Positions 25,415 through 33,848 of a DNA stretch of 40,590 nucleotides are shown here, piece after piece (position 1 is the first letter of the stretch; each line of letters opens with the position of its first letter). The DNA comes from Methylobacterium sp. (GTDB lineage: Bacteria > Pseudomonadota > Alphaproteobacteria > Rhizobiales > Beijerinckiaceae): positions 1 through 40,590 of the forward strand of contig NZ_JAIETD010000007.1 of the NCBI RefSeq assembly GCF_019745455.1, given 5' to 3'. Below the pieces are notes generated by a model, which was given only the letters and a program-made list of their open reading frames with translations, was not told the origin of the DNA and made no database searches. The translations under genes were made by a program, and so were the position numbers.

Positions 25415-25905
25415 CTTCGATCTTCGACGCGCATAGCCTCGCGATCCGCGCGCATGCGGGGCAGGTCGACAAGGGCGGGCAACCCTACATCCGGCACCTG
25501 GAACGGGTTGCCAACGCCGCCGCGGCGCGAGCGGGGCACGCAAGGTCCGTAAACCGGATAGACGTCGACCCGATGATGGTCATGCAGGCGGCGCTCCTTC
25601 ACGATGTTCTCGAGGATACCGCAACGACAGCTGGCGACCTGACGGCCGCTGGTTTCGGCGACGAGGTACTGGCGATGGTCCTCCTGTTGACCAAGCCGAA
25701 GCAGAAGATCCCCTATTCCGAGGCGATTGATCGGATCATTGAGAGCAACAACCTCGGCGCCATCCTGATCAAGATGTCGGATAACGAGGACAACCTCAGC
25801 CCGCATCGGACCCTGCCGAATGGTGAGGCACTCGCCGCGCGCTACCGCACCGCATTTGGCCGTCTGACGGATGCAGCCGGCGCGCTGGGCTACACGGGTG
25901 GATGA
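25411..25905 (+). CDS. HD-domain small alarmone hydrolase
   Basis: A 164-residue protein of the stand-alone RelA/SpoT hydrolase type (SAH, Mesh1-like), predicted to hydrolyse (p)ppGpp or a related nucleotide with Mn2+. The motifs match: AHAGQVDKGGQPYIRHLERV (H29), AALLHDVLEDT (H64, D65) and KMSDNEDN (D124), in the order and spacing of the family, with no synthetase domain. The length fits a single-domain SAH. The ATG overlaps the stop of the preceding fragment (ATGA), so translation may be coupled. No cognate small alarmone synthetase lies in the window. Nucleotide hydrolysis is well supported; the exact substrate is inferred from the family. Confidence 0.85.
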   Translation: MTSIFDAHSLAIRAHAGQVDKGGQPYIRHLERVANAAAARAGHARSVNRIDVDPMMVMQAALLHDVLEDTATTAGDLTAAGFGDEVLAMVLLLTKPKQKIPYSEAIDRIIESNNLGAILIKMSDNEDNLSPHRTLPNGEALAARYRTAFGRLTDAAGALGYTGG

Positions 25906-26343
25906 CGGCGTAAGGCGGCGCTTCTCCAATCTCCACCCGAGGCCGGGAATCGGAAGCACCTTCGTCCCGGCTGCTCCGTTGACGGCGGCGTCGAACGCCT
26001 GGGATCGGCTCCAGCGGTTCTGTTCCAGGCGGTCTCTGCGGCCCTCTGTATCCATATCGGAGGGGCAATCGGCGCGCGGTTGGGGTGGTGGCGAGGGGAG
26101 GCTGTCGGCACCTCGCCCAGCGAGACCGTGCACCGGCGGTCTGCCCATCTCAAATGTAATCGCCCGTCCTTGCACGACGGCCCTGGTTCTGGGGTTCCGC
26201 GCTCGGTGTACGAACTGACGCTTCCTGCCAGAGGCCAGCGAAGTTTGTCAGCCGAAGCTGGACTCATCCGATCTCAGGCCTCAGTGCCTTCCCTGCCATG
26301 AATCGCTCGGCAGAACCCGAGGGAACGGTAGGAAGCTTGATCG
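25906..26343. other. Intergenic, no gene seen
   Basis: About 440 bp without a supported gene; open frames on the minus strand are not backed by ribosome-binding sites. The sequence GGAAG about 9 nt before 26344 is the likely ribosome-binding site of the following permease gene. Confidence 0.4.
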
Positions 26344-27552
26344 ATGCAGGACGCCCACACGACGCGAGAGGCCATCGGGCCACAGCCCGGAAGATGGTCG
26401 CTGGCGGTCTCAGGTATTGCCATCGTATGCTTCGTCGCGCTCCTGGCCCTGGCCTGGCTATCGGCCTCGACCCTCTTCCTGATCTTCGCCGGCATCCTGC
26501 TTGCGGTGTTCCTCGACGGTCTGACCCGCATCCTCGGGTCGGTGCTCGCGCTTCGTCGGGGCCTGCGGCTCGGCGTCGTCACCCTGGGTCTTGGTGGGCT
26601 TTGTGTAGGCCTCGTAGGCTATGGCGGCGCCATGGTGGTGCAGCAGACCCGTGATCTGGGGCAAACGGTCCAGGAGCAGTCCGGCACAGTGCGTGACTGG
26701 CTCAAGAGCTACGGCATCGACTCGCCGGCCTTGGAGGGGCTCGGGACCCAGAAGCCCGACACCACTCCCAAGGAGCCGCCCAAACCGCAAGCCGACGAGG
26801 ATGCGACATCGCAGAACGCGCCGGCGGCCGAAGGCCCTGCCTCAAACGAAGGCAAGCCCTCAGGCGATCGCAAGCCGCAGAGTGAGACAGCGGCGGGCGC
26901 ATCGATCCCAAGTGCAAGCAGCATCCTCGGGCCGGCATCGAACGTGATCCTTGCCTTGTTCAATGCCCTCGGCAACGTCCTCGTCATCGTCTTCCTGGGC
27001 ATCGCCTGCGCTGCCGATCCCGGCACCTATCGCGACGGCTTGTTGCGGTTCATACCGCCCCAGCATCGCCCGCGCGGCACCATGGTGCTCGATGGCATGG
27101 GCGAGACCCTGCGCCGTTGGCTGTTCGGCCAGCTCATCACGATGGTGGCCATCTTCCTATGCACCTGGGCTGGCCTCGCGGTGCTCGGAATTGGAGGAGC
27201 GCTGATTCTCGGCCTTCAAGCCGGGCTGCTGGCCTTCATCCCGACGATCGGCCCGCTCGTCGCCGGCGTCGTGATCGTTCTGGCAAGCCTTGCCTCGGGC
27301 ACGAGCGCCGCGCTGGGTGCGATCGGCGTCTACGTGGCGGTGCAGACGCTGGAGACCTATGGGCTGACACCCTTCATCCAGAAGCGGGCGCTCGACATCC
27401 CGGAGGCGACGATCTTTGCGGGCCAGCTGCTCCTTGGCGTCCTGTTCGGGCTCTGGGGTGTCGCTCTTGCCCTGCCCCTGATCGCGGTCATCAAGGTGCT
27501 CCTCGATCAGCTCTACATCGAGGAGACACTGCACGAGGACGTGAAGACCTGA
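26344..27552 (+). CDS. AI-2E family permease
   Basis: A 402-residue inner-membrane protein of the AI-2E transporter family (PF01594, TqsA/PerM-like), whose members export small molecules or ions. Two N-terminal helices (LAVSGIAIVCFVALLALAWL and TLFLIFAGILLAVFLDGL) and one near residue 85 are followed by the soluble segment, then a C-terminal helix block. The C-terminal half has family features such as IGGALILGLQAGLLAFIPTI, then GPLVAGV and LETYGLTPFIQKRAL. Unusual is a run of about 65 residues (roughly 130-195) rich in Pro, Lys, Glu, Ser and Ala (KPDTTPKEPPKPQADEDA...), probably a disordered loop. The start ATG has GGAAG ~9 nt upstream. The substrate cannot be deduced. Confidence 0.88.
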   Translation: MQDAHTTREAIGPQPGRWSLAVSGIAIVCFVALLALAWLSASTLFLIFAGILLAVFLDGLTRILGSVLALRRGLRLGVVTLGLGGLCVGLVGYGGAMVVQQTRDLGQTVQEQSGTVRDWLKSYGIDSPALEGLGTQKPDTTPKEPPKPQADEDATSQNAPAAEGPASNEGKPSGDRKPQSETAAGASIPSASSILGPASNVILALFNALGNVLVIVFLGIACAADPGTYRDGLLRFIPPQHRPRGTMVLDGMGETLRRWLFGQLITMVAIFLCTWAGLAVLGIGGALILGLQAGLLAFIPTIGPLVAGVVIVLASLASGTSAALGAIGVYVAVQTLETYGLTPFIQKRALDIPEATIFAGQLLLGVLFGLWGVALALPLIAVIKVLLDQLYIEETLHEDVKT

Positions 27553-27644
27553 GATGCTGGTGCCGGCGGCGCTCGTTTTCGTTTGGGCATCCTTCTCATG
27601 AGCTCATCCCCGGGCACGGTATCGCGGCTGCGCTGGGCACCGTC

Positions 27645-27887
27645 ATGGCGGACTCGACGCCGACGACTTTCCGTACGGGCGAGGGCTACGCGACCGATCT
27701 CCGCGCCGCTGCGTCCGACAGCCCGTTCGCTTTCGGCATGATGGTGAACCCGCATTCGAAGCGCTCGGCGCTTCGGTCGGCGATCCTGCTGGCCAGGCAA
27801 ACCGACGTGAGCCGGCGTATCGTTGCTTCGCGCTTGCAACGATACGCAGGTGGTGCCGCTACTCAGATAAGCAGGACGCCCTCGTAG
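27645..27887 (+). pseudogene. Gene fragment B (G-E-G-Y-A motif)
   Basis: An 80-codon plus-strand frame, MADSTPTTFRTGEGYATDL then RAAASDSPFAFG, whose first two thirds align by eye with fragment A at 25265-25414. After that the frame runs through a strong hairpin and into the 3' end of the oppositely oriented metalloprotease gene. It lacks a ribosome-binding site, so it looks like a decaying copy. Fragments A and B bracket the alarmone hydrolase and permease genes. Confidence 0.4.
27815..27847 (-). terminator. 12-bp perfect hairpin after the metalloprotease gene
   Basis: Arms 27815-27826 and 27836-27847 are fully complementary around a 9-nt loop (TTCGCGCTT on the plus strand). The hairpin begins 15 nt after the metalloprotease stop codon on the minus strand. 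No T-run follows, so a Rho-independent terminator is only partly supported; an mRNA 3'-end stabiliser or a REP-like unit is possible. Confidence 0.55.
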
Positions 27888-29077
27888 GTGTCGTGGTGAT
27901 CGAACGGATTGAGACTGGCAGGTGGGCCGGCCTCGTATACGCCGTCCTCGTGCACAGCCTCCGCCGGGCGACCATCGCTGCCGATCTGGGCCACGATGAA
28001 GCTCGGGCCTTCCAACACCCATCCAGGGCCGGCTTTACCCGCCAGGATGCCAATGGATTCGCTGCCGTTCGAGTAGTGGTGCATTTTGGATTGCGTATTG
28101 AAGAACCGATCGAGTACCAGCGCGTCCGGGGTTCCAGCCGCCGATGCGAAAGCTTGGAAAGCCACCCCTTCGTACTGGTAGGTCGGCAGCGTGCGGATTA
28201 CCTGGTCGCGCTCAGCCTCGCTCGACGTGAAAAAGTGGGCCTGCGTCGCGGTATTGTAGAACCGGAAGACGTCGATCGTACCGGCCCCGTCGTCCGGAAC
28301 TTCGAAGGCGACACCCTCGTAGGCGTAATGGGGGATCGTTCGCATGATCTGGTCGCGCTCGACAGCACTCGCCGTGTAAAAATGGTCTTGCGTGTTTGTG
28401 TCGTAGAAGCGGAAGACCGGATCAGTCAGGTCCTCCAGAGGTGGGCTTACGGCGGTCGGAACGACGGGCGTGCTCGGTATGGAGGCGCCCGTCGGTGGCG
28501 AGATCGGGATCGCCGCTGGTGTGGGGCTCGCGCTAAACCCGGTTGCGGCATCGAAGGCCGGGGCGCCCATCCGAGAACCGTAGACGGCTTGTGCCGCCTG
28601 GATATCATGTTGCGTCAAGCCATAGAGGTTGGTGTTGATCGTCGGGTTCATGACCATCTTGGCGGCCGTCGAATGATCGATACCGATCGCGTGGCCGATC
28701 TCGTGCAGGGCGACGAGGTAGAAGTCCACGCCGCGGGCGGATTGGACATCATTGCCGCTGACGCGCCAGCCCTCGTCGGCATCGAACCGCACGGAGCCCC
28801 GCACGTATTCGGGGTCGCGGCCAAGGGTGTAGGACGTGCTCGCCCAGGCGAGCACGTTTGAGGCGCCATCAATCGAGGCGTTGCTGAAAGTGATCTCCGC
28901 ACCCGCGCCCGGAGCGACCCGCTGGAAGCTGATGTTGGCGTAGGTGGACCAACTCAAGAAGGCGTTCGCGATGTCGGACGTGAAGAAGCTTGGTATGGTC
29001 GAGTCGACCGCCCAGGTTACGTTGGCGATGGCATCGCCATAATCCCAGCGCTGTCCGAAAAGGGTGTAAGCAGGCAT
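27863..29077 (-). CDS. Matrixin-like zinc metalloprotease with three DUF5648-type repeats
   Basis: A 404-residue protein. The N-terminal ~170 residues are a metzincin of the matrixin (M10) type: ALHEIGHAIGIDHS carries the HExxHxxGxxH zinc ligands H125, H129 and H135 with catalytic E126, and KMVMNP supplies the Met-turn (M143). After a Pro/Ser/Thr-rich linker come three repeats of the DUF5648 kind (VFRFYDTNTQDHFYTASAVE, VFRFYNTATQAHFFTSSEAE, and a diverged LDRFFNTQSKMHHYSNG), which often sit in secreted, possibly carbohydrate-binding, proteins. There is no signal peptide or propeptide: the mature-like domain starts at residue 1. Export, if any, would need a type I or other leaderless route; no RTX repeats are seen. 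Extracellular proteolysis is inference. Confidence 0.85.
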   Translation of the reverse strand: MPAYTLFGQRWDYGDAIANVTWAVDSTIPSFFTSDIANAFLSWSTYANISFQRVAPGAGAEITFSNASIDGASNVLAWASTSYTLGRDPEYVRGSVRFDADEGWRVSGNDVQSARGVDFYLVALHEIGHAIGIDHSTAAKMVMNPTINTNLYGLTQHDIQAAQAVYGSRMGAPAFDAATGFSASPTPAAIPISPPTGASIPSTPVVPTAVSPPLEDLTDPVFRFYDTNTQDHFYTASAVERDQIMRTIPHYAYEGVAFEVPDDGAGTIDVFRFYNTATQAHFFTSSEAERDQVIRTLPTYQYEGVAFQAFASAAGTPDALVLDRFFNTQSKMHHYSNGSESIGILAGKAGPGWVLEGPSFIVAQIGSDGRPAEAVHEDGVYEAGPPASLNPFDHHDTYEGVLLI

Positions 29078-29239
29078 GTTCCCGACCGCTGACGCTTGGT
29101 TTGATAAACGTCATCTCCGGGGCGAATCTGCTAATGAGTTCTTAAAGCCAGATCACGCTTACTGATTGAGGTTATCAATAGATTTGGCGCATCCAAGATA
29201 CCTGTCGTTCTTGAGGGAACCAAAATTGCTGGGTTTGGA

Positions 29240-30529
29240 TTAGGCGACGGCTGTCGGCAGCTCCCTGATTTGCGTCGTGTAGCGCGGGGAGCGCATCTCG
29301 AACTTCGTCGACCATGTCCGCTTCGCCTGCAGCCCGGCCCGCGCCGGCACCACGCTGCCGCGGCCGAAGCGAGCGTTGCAGGCATCCATCGCGGCCATCA
29401 ACGGTCCACTGCGCTCGCGGTCGAGCTGACCGATCAGCGCCCGCGGACTGTCGTCGAGTAGCTTCAGATCGGTGGTGATGACTCCCGCCTTCGAGTAGCG
29501 CCACGGCCGCTCGCCCTGGTCGCGCCAGGTCCTGGCGATGCCGTGCCGGGCCGCAGCGATAAGGGCCAGCGTGTCGTTGGTCGCTTCCGGCAGCGTCACA
29601 GTGGTAGAGACAGAGCGCATCGGCGCACCGTGGTCGTGGGTGCTGGTGTGGTAGAAGACGGAGACATGGGTCGTGCAGAGGCCGCCGCGCCGCAGCTTCT
29701 CGCCGAGCCGGGTGGCGTGCGTGGCCACCGCCTGCTCCAGGACCTCGCGCTCTGTGACGCGGGCAGAGAACGAGCGCGTGACCGCACAGCCCTTGCGCTG
29801 TGCCGGCATCAGCTCGAGCGGCAGGCATGACAGCCCGCGCAACTCGTGGATGATGCGCTCGCCCACCACTGTCATGGCCTTGCGCACCGGGCGGGGGTCG
29901 AGGTCGCGCAGGTCCGCCACCGTGTCGACGCCCATGGCTTCGAGCTTGCCCAGGGAGGCCCTGCCGATGCCCCAGACTTCTTCGACCGAGATGCGGCATA
30001 GCCAATGATCGTAGGCCACCGGATCGGTCAGGTCGCAGACGCCGTCGAGGTCCGGCACCTTCTTGGCGATGTGGTTGGCGAGCTTGGCCAGCGTCTTCGT
30101 CGGGCCGATGCCAATGCAGGTCGGGATACCCGTCCAGGCTCGCACCGTCGCACGTAGATCGCGGGCGAGTTCGAGACGCCGAGCCGGTTGGACGTCCGAG
30201 AGGTCGAGGAAGCTCTCGTCGATGGAGTAGATCTCCACCCTGGGTGCAAAGTCGCGATAGACCGCGTTCGTGCGAGCGCTCATGTCGCCGTAGAGGGTGT
30301 AGTTCGAGGAGAACACCCGCACGCCTTGCTGCTTGCACAGGTCCCGGATCTTGAACCAGGGCTCGCCCATGCGGATGCCGAGCGCCTTGGCCTCGCTGGT
30401 GCGGGCGATGGCGCAGCCATCGTTGTTGGACAGGACGATCACGGGCACGCGCGCAAGCTTCGGGTCGAACACCCGCTCACAGGAGCAGTAGAAGCTGTTT
30501 CCGTCGATGAGCGCGATCGCGCGGCTCAT
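29240..30529 (-). CDS. umuC: Y-family DNA polymerase V catalytic subunit
   Basis: A 429-residue translesion DNA polymerase. The N-terminal [18 protein letters not shown] holds the first metal-binding aspartate (D9), and [10 protein letters not shown] holds the catalytic pair D104-E105. The helix-hairpin-helix region appears as [19 protein letters not shown], and the little-finger domain with the UmuC-specific C-terminus follows. The length is normal for UmuC. Its ATG overlaps the umuD stop in ATGA, so the two are translationally coupled, and expression should follow the LexA box upstream of umuD. It copies damaged DNA with low fidelity together with UmuD'. Function is firm. Confidence 0.95.
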   Translation of the reverse strand: MSRAIALIDGNSFYCSCERVFDPKLARVPVIVLSNNDGCAIARTSEAKALGIRMGEPWFKIRDLCKQQGVRVFSSNYTLYGDMSARTNAVYRDFAPRVEIYSIDESFLDLSDVQPARRLELARDLRATVRAWTGIPTCIGIGPTKTLAKLANHIAKKVPDLDGVCDLTDPVAYDHWLCRISVEEVWGIGRASLGKLEAMGVDTVADLRDLDPRPVRKAMTVVGERIIHELRGLSCLPLELMPAQRKGCAVTRSFSARVTEREVLEQAVATHATRLGEKLRRGGLCTTHVSVFYHTSTHDHGAPMRSVSTTVTLPEATNDTLALIAAARHGIARTWRDQGERPWRYSKAGVITTDLKLLDDSPRALIGQLDRERSGPLMAAMDACNARFGRGSVVPARAGLQAKRTWSTKFEMRSPRYTTQIRELPTAVA

Positions 30530-30978
30530 CGCACCAGCCCGGCCCTGGCGATGTGCCAGCGGATCGAGAAGCGCACCACGCCCCAGATCTCGCCCTCGAC
30601 CATCTCCTCGACGGCAAAGGCAGGCATGTCCGAGTTGTCGAAGGTGAGACGCGGCCGCCCGTCCTCGAACACCAGGCGCTTGAGGCTCATCGTGCCATCG
30701 ACGATCGCCACGACGACGCTGCGATGGATGGGGGTCAGGCTGCGGTCGGTCACGGCAAGATCGCGATCGAAGATGCCGGCCCCGCGCATCGAGTCACCTG
30801 CGATGTTCCAGGCGAAGGTGGCGGGCGGGTTCGGCGCCAGCCAGCGCGGCAGCTCCAGCGCGCCTTCGAGGAAGTCGTCGGCCGGAGACGGGAAGCCTGC
30901 GCACAGCGCCGGGCCCATGATCGGGATGGAGATCAGGTCATCGGACCTCAGGTCCTCGATCCGATAAAGGCCCGCCAT
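30526..30978 (-). CDS. umuD: UmuD-type self-cleaving polymerase subunit
   Basis: A 150-residue S24-family (LexA-like) protein. The Ser-Lys dyad is S63 in AGDSMRG and K100 in GTMSLKRL. The RecA-stimulated cleavage site is expected at A27-G28 in [12 protein letters not shown], which matches the position and context of the Cys-Gly site of E. coli UmuD; here the P1 residue is Ala. Cleavage would yield UmuD', the active partner of UmuC in polymerase V. The gene begins 19 nt downstream of a LexA box and is followed by umuC with an ATGA overlap. The function is well supported by motifs and operon. Confidence 0.93.
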   Translation of the reverse strand: MAGLYRIEDLRSDDLISIPIMGPALCAGFPSPADDFLEGALELPRWLAPNPPATFAWNIAGDSMRGAGIFDRDLAVTDRSLTPIHRSVVVAIVDGTMSLKRLVFEDGRPRLTFDNSDMPAFAVEEMVEGEIWGVVRFSIRWHIARAGLVR

Positions 30979-30996
30979 GCGCTCCGATCCATGCTA

Positions 30997-31011
30997 GAAC
31001 GGACCAAGAAC
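30997..31011 (-). promoter_or_regulatory. LexA (SOS) box of umuDC
   Basis: On the minus strand the sequence is GTTCTTGGTCCGTTC, a perfect GTTC-N7-GTTC direct repeat, the LexA operator of alphaproteobacteria. It ends 18 bp before the umuD start codon, close to where a promoter would be. Repression by LexA with induction on DNA damage follows from established knowledge of this operator type. Confidence 0.9.
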
Positions 31012-31099
31012 AAGCAGGCGTGTCGGTTCCGGTCAAGCGTGCCGTCGGGCTTGTGGATAGCGGGGACAGCGCTGGGCTGTCTCGAACGAGAGAGCGGCC

Positions 31100-31354
31100 A
31101 TGACGATCAAGACGACGTTCCTCGTCCAGACCTTCACGGTCCAGCGCAAGCGCCTGGTGCCGGGAGACCGCGAGGTCTCGCCGACTGAGAGTGGCGCGCT
31201 CAAGAAGGCCGAGGCCATGGCCGGCCGCGTGCCCGGCACCGCAGCGCTGCGGGTGATGGCAGACGACGAGACCGGCGAACTCGAAGGTGTCATTATCCTC
31301 GGCCAGTTCGGCGAAGTGCCGGAGGATTTTGCCGAAAGCTTGCAGGGTAGCTGA
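31100..31354 (+). CDS. Small hypothetical protein divergent from umuDC
   Basis: An 84-residue protein with ATG 31100 and a GAGAG-type site about 7 nt upstream. The sequence (TFLVQTFTVQRKRLVPGDRE, then a helix SGALKKAEAMAGR, then two strands ALRVMADDETGELEGVIILG) reads like a compact alpha/beta protein and resembles small conserved hypotheticals of methylobacteria, though I cannot name a family. It shares the divergent promoter region with umuDC, so the LexA box may influence it. Confidence 0.65.
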   Translation: MTIKTTFLVQTFTVQRKRLVPGDREVSPTESGALKKAEAMAGRVPGTAALRVMADDETGELEGVIILGQFGEVPEDFAESLQGS

Positions 31355-31383
31355 GCAGCACATTCGCACACCAGGAAACCGGC

Positions 31384-31662
31384 ATGGCATTCAAGACAAA
31401 ATCAGCTTCAGAGACGAAGGCCATGGATTTGGCCTCCGCACTCATCCGGATCGCCGACCGGGAGGGCGCGCCGCTTCACGTCGGCGTCGACCAGCTCCGG
31501 CAGAGCAATCCGCGCCTGACGCCGCTCGCGATCGGCCAGACGTTCCGAAAACACCGTGACAGCCTCGACGCTGCCTTGGCGACGCGCGGTTACGTCCTCG
31601 TCGACTATGCCGACCAGGGACCGGGCCGGGGGATGGAATTTGAGATCGCGGCGGACGAGTAG
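31384..31662 (+). CDS. Small hypothetical protein
   Basis: A 92-residue protein starting at ATG 31384, with AGGAAA about 7 nt upstream and 29 bp after the preceding small gene, probably in one transcript. It is Lys/Ala-rich at the N-terminus and contains LTPLAIGQTFRKHRDSLDAA, which reads like a helix-turn-helix segment, then VLVDYADQGPGRGMEFEIA. No family is recognised; a DNA-binding role is a guess. Confidence 0.6.
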   Translation: MAFKTKSASETKAMDLASALIRIADREGAPLHVGVDQLRQSNPRLTPLAIGQTFRKHRDSLDAALATRGYVLVDYADQGPGRGMEFEIAADE

Positions 31663-31712
31663 CGTGCGTCGAGGACATCCACATCGAGTTCCTGAGAGAT
31701 CAAGCCGCTCGC

Positions 31713-32326
31713 TCGAATTCCCTGTCGCTTGGCAGCCTGGGATGGTGCGATTTCTTCGAAGACCATCGTGAGCCCAACGAGGCTGCACGCGAGGCTAGCC
31801 GGATCGCCACGGGTTCACCGTTCTCGCCTGACAGCCTTGGCTCCTACCGGGCTCGTCACGCTGCTGCTCCCGGTTCAACCCAAACTCGGCGAGTTCGAAG
31901 TAGGCGATCGGGTGCTCGTCGATCCGGAAACTCAAACCCTGCACCGCCGGTCCGGGTCAGGAGCGGCTCCAGGAGACCGGCGGCATTCGCGAGCACGACG
32001 CCAAAGGACGCCACACCACGACATCGCGGTCCCTGCACGCCATTGCCGGCGGCGGCTGGGTCATCGACACGCCGGGGATGCGCACGCTGCACGTGAGCGA
32101 CGCCGCGGAGGGGATCGAGACCTTGTTCGCTGAGGTCACCGAGCTTGCGCCCTCGTGCCGGTTTCGCGACTGCACGCACGCCCACGAGCCCGGCTGCGCG
32201 GTGCAGGCCGCCGTCGCCGAAGGATCGCTGGACCCTGAGCGCCTGACACGCTGGCGCAAACTCCTCAAAGAGAACCGCGACAACACTCCGGTCGTCAGCG
32301 GGCCACGCAATGGCAAGAAACGATGA
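31713..32326 (+). pseudogene. rsgA: rsgA pseudogene (ribosome small-subunit GTPase)
   Basis: RsgA is a circularly permuted GTPase that matures the 30S subunit. Three pieces in three frames are left. SLSLGSLGWCDFFEDHREPN (from about 31719) is the N-terminus. VHRSRLTALAPTGLVTLLLP and FEVGDRVLVDPETQTLHRRS (about 31811-31950) are the OB-fold, shifted one frame. Finally LQETGGIREHDAKGRHTTTS, VIDTPGMRTLH and the zinc knuckle CRFRDCTHAHEPGC (31967-32326) are the C-terminus in the third frame. The central GTPase part with the Walker A lysine and the NKxD motif, roughly 130 residues, is deleted at about 31950-31966, and no start codon is evident. The gene cannot be functional. An intact copy presumably exists elsewhere in the genome. 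Confidence 0.85.
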
Positions 32327-32869
32327 CCGACCCGGCGATCCGACGAGACTGACCACCGGCAAACCCGCTCCGGCTGTCATCATGGTAGAGCCGCCACATG
32401 CGCTCCCTGCCCTTCTCGCTTTCCTGCTCCTGACGACGCCCCATCTCGCCGAGCCGATCGTCGGTCGCGCCTCGGTCTGCGGCCGCTTTACTCCCTGGAT
32501 CATCATGGTCAGCGTCACAGATGCGGCGATGTACCGGGCCATGCGCTACCACAGTCGGAGGACCTGACTCATAACTCCGCCATCGCCGCCTTCAGCGATG
32601 GCGTTACGCTTGCCGCCTCCCCTCCCTCCGATCTCGATCCTTCCTGAAGCATGCCCACAAGCAGTCAAGCCTGCGTCCCCTCTCGTGGGCCTGTCTGCTT
32701 GCCTTCCGAGATCCAGTAATTCATCGATAGCGGGCGTCTCCCTCCACACCATCGCGACCCGCCGAATGACAAGCGGTTTGCATGAGGCCGGGATTGCGGA
32801 ATGGACACCTTGGGCTTAGGGATGCCAACCTGTGGGCAGGCGGGCTAGCCATCATGCGGGAAAGCTGAC
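32327..32869. other. Intergenic before parA, no gene seen
   Basis: About 540 bp with no supported gene; overlapping frames on both strands lack ribosome-binding sites. Close to parA lies one TGTGGGCA copy (32831-32838) followed by the related GGCGGGCT, a possible binding site for the partition proteins. Confidence 0.4.
32831..32838 (+). repeat. TGTGGGCA copy upstream of parA
   Basis: One perfect octamer followed directly by a degraded second unit (GGCGGGCT), 31 bp before the parA start. A further copy in opposite orientation lies near the end of parA at 33486-33493. ParA/RHH cassettes often have direct-repeat operator or centromere sites at this position. Confidence 0.35.
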
Positions 32870-33526
32870 GTGCGGACGATTGCGGTCATCAGTCAGAAAG
32901 GCGGGGCTGGGAAATCCACCCTCGCCGTACACCTCGCGGTTGCGGCGCATCTCGGCGGGCACCGCTGCGCGATCGTCGATCTCGATCCACAGGCTACGGC
33001 AAGGAAATGGGGCGACAAGCGCCAGGCTGACGGGCCGGAAGTCGTGGGCGACCATGCCGAGCGCCTGCCTCAGCTCGTCGACGCAGCCCGGTCCAACGGC
33101 GCAGACCTTCTCGTCATTGACACGGCGCCGAACGCAGACCGCGCGTCATTGACCGCCGCAAGGGCGGCCGACCTCATCCTCATCCCCTGCCGACCGGCGG
33201 CTTTCGACCTCGAGGCCATCGAGGCAACGCGCGATCTGGCGGTCATTGCCAAAAAGCCGGCTTGGGTTGTGCTCTCATCGGCCCCGGTCCGAAGCGCCAT
33301 TGTGGAAGAGGCCAGGCGTGGGCTCGAGGCGAGTGGCGCCCAGGTGGCGCCCCAGACGATCCATCAGCGTGTGGCCTACTCCTATGCCGTCATCGATGGA
33401 CGGTCCGCCTCCGAATACGAACCGGAGGGAAAGGCCGCGGAGGAAGTCGCGGCCCTGTTTAGATGGGCAAGCCAACAGGTGGGCCTGCCCACAGGCGGGA
33501 AGTCCCGCAGGAAAGCAAAGGTTTGA
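32870..33526 (+). CDS. parA: ParA-family partition ATPase
   Basis: A 218-residue small (type Ib-like) ParA. The deviant Walker A box SQKGGAGKSTLA carries K10 and K15, IVDLDPQATARKW is the A' box, and LLVIDTAPNADR is Walker B. There is no N-terminal helix-turn-helix extension, as expected when a separate small DNA-binding partner does the repression. Such ATPases bind DNA non-specifically and distribute plasmids or other cargo. The start is GTG 32870 with GGGAAAG upstream; another start further upstream is not supported. The partner gene follows 1 nt after the stop codon. It could belong to a plasmid or to an integrated element. Confidence 0.9.
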   Translation: MRTIAVISQKGGAGKSTLAVHLAVAAHLGGHRCAIVDLDPQATARKWGDKRQADGPEVVGDHAERLPQLVDAARSNGADLLVIDTAPNADRASLTAARAADLILIPCRPAAFDLEAIEATRDLAVIAKKPAWVVLSSAPVRSAIVEEARRGLEASGAQVAPQTIHQRVAYSYAVIDGRSASEYEPEGKAAEEVAALFRWASQQVGLPTGGKSRRKAKV

Positions 33527-33527
33527 G

Positions 33528-33848
33528 ATGACGAAGCGCCCGAGCCTGTTCAGCAGCAAGCCGGCGGCTTCCCCGGCTGACGTGCCAAGCCAATCCGATG
33601 AGGCGCGGGCAGCCATGACGGCGATGTCCGTGGCTTCGACGGCTCCTGGGATCCGAGAAGCCATGACGGGCAAGTATCCCAAGGCCAGCACCCGAGAGGG
33701 CAAGCGCGTGGTGACCGCCTACGTCTCGCCCGAAGCGTTTCGACAGCTCAAGCGCATCGCGGCCGACGAGGACCTGCAGCAGCAGGATTTGCTCATCGAG
33801 GGCATCAATGCCGTGTTCGAAAGACGCGGGTTGTCCAGGATCGCGTAG
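33528..33848 (+). CDS. Ribbon-helix-helix partner of ParA
   Basis: A 106-residue protein starting at ATG 33528, directly after the parA stop (TGAGATG). The N-terminal half is disordered-looking (Ser/Ala/Pro-rich). The C-terminal ~50 residues, KRVVTAYVSPEAFRQLKRIA followed by ADEDLQQQDLLIEGINAVFE, match a ribbon-helix-helix fold: a beta strand followed by two helices. In type Ib partition systems such a protein binds the centromere and represses the operon. No other par gene follows. An antitoxin-like RHH is the alternative, but no toxin lies beside it. Confidence 0.8.
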   Translation: MTKRPSLFSSKPAASPADVPSQSDEARAAMTAMSVASTAPGIREAMTGKYPKASTREGKRVVTAYVSPEAFRQLKRIAADEDLQQQDLLIEGINAVFERRGLSRIA

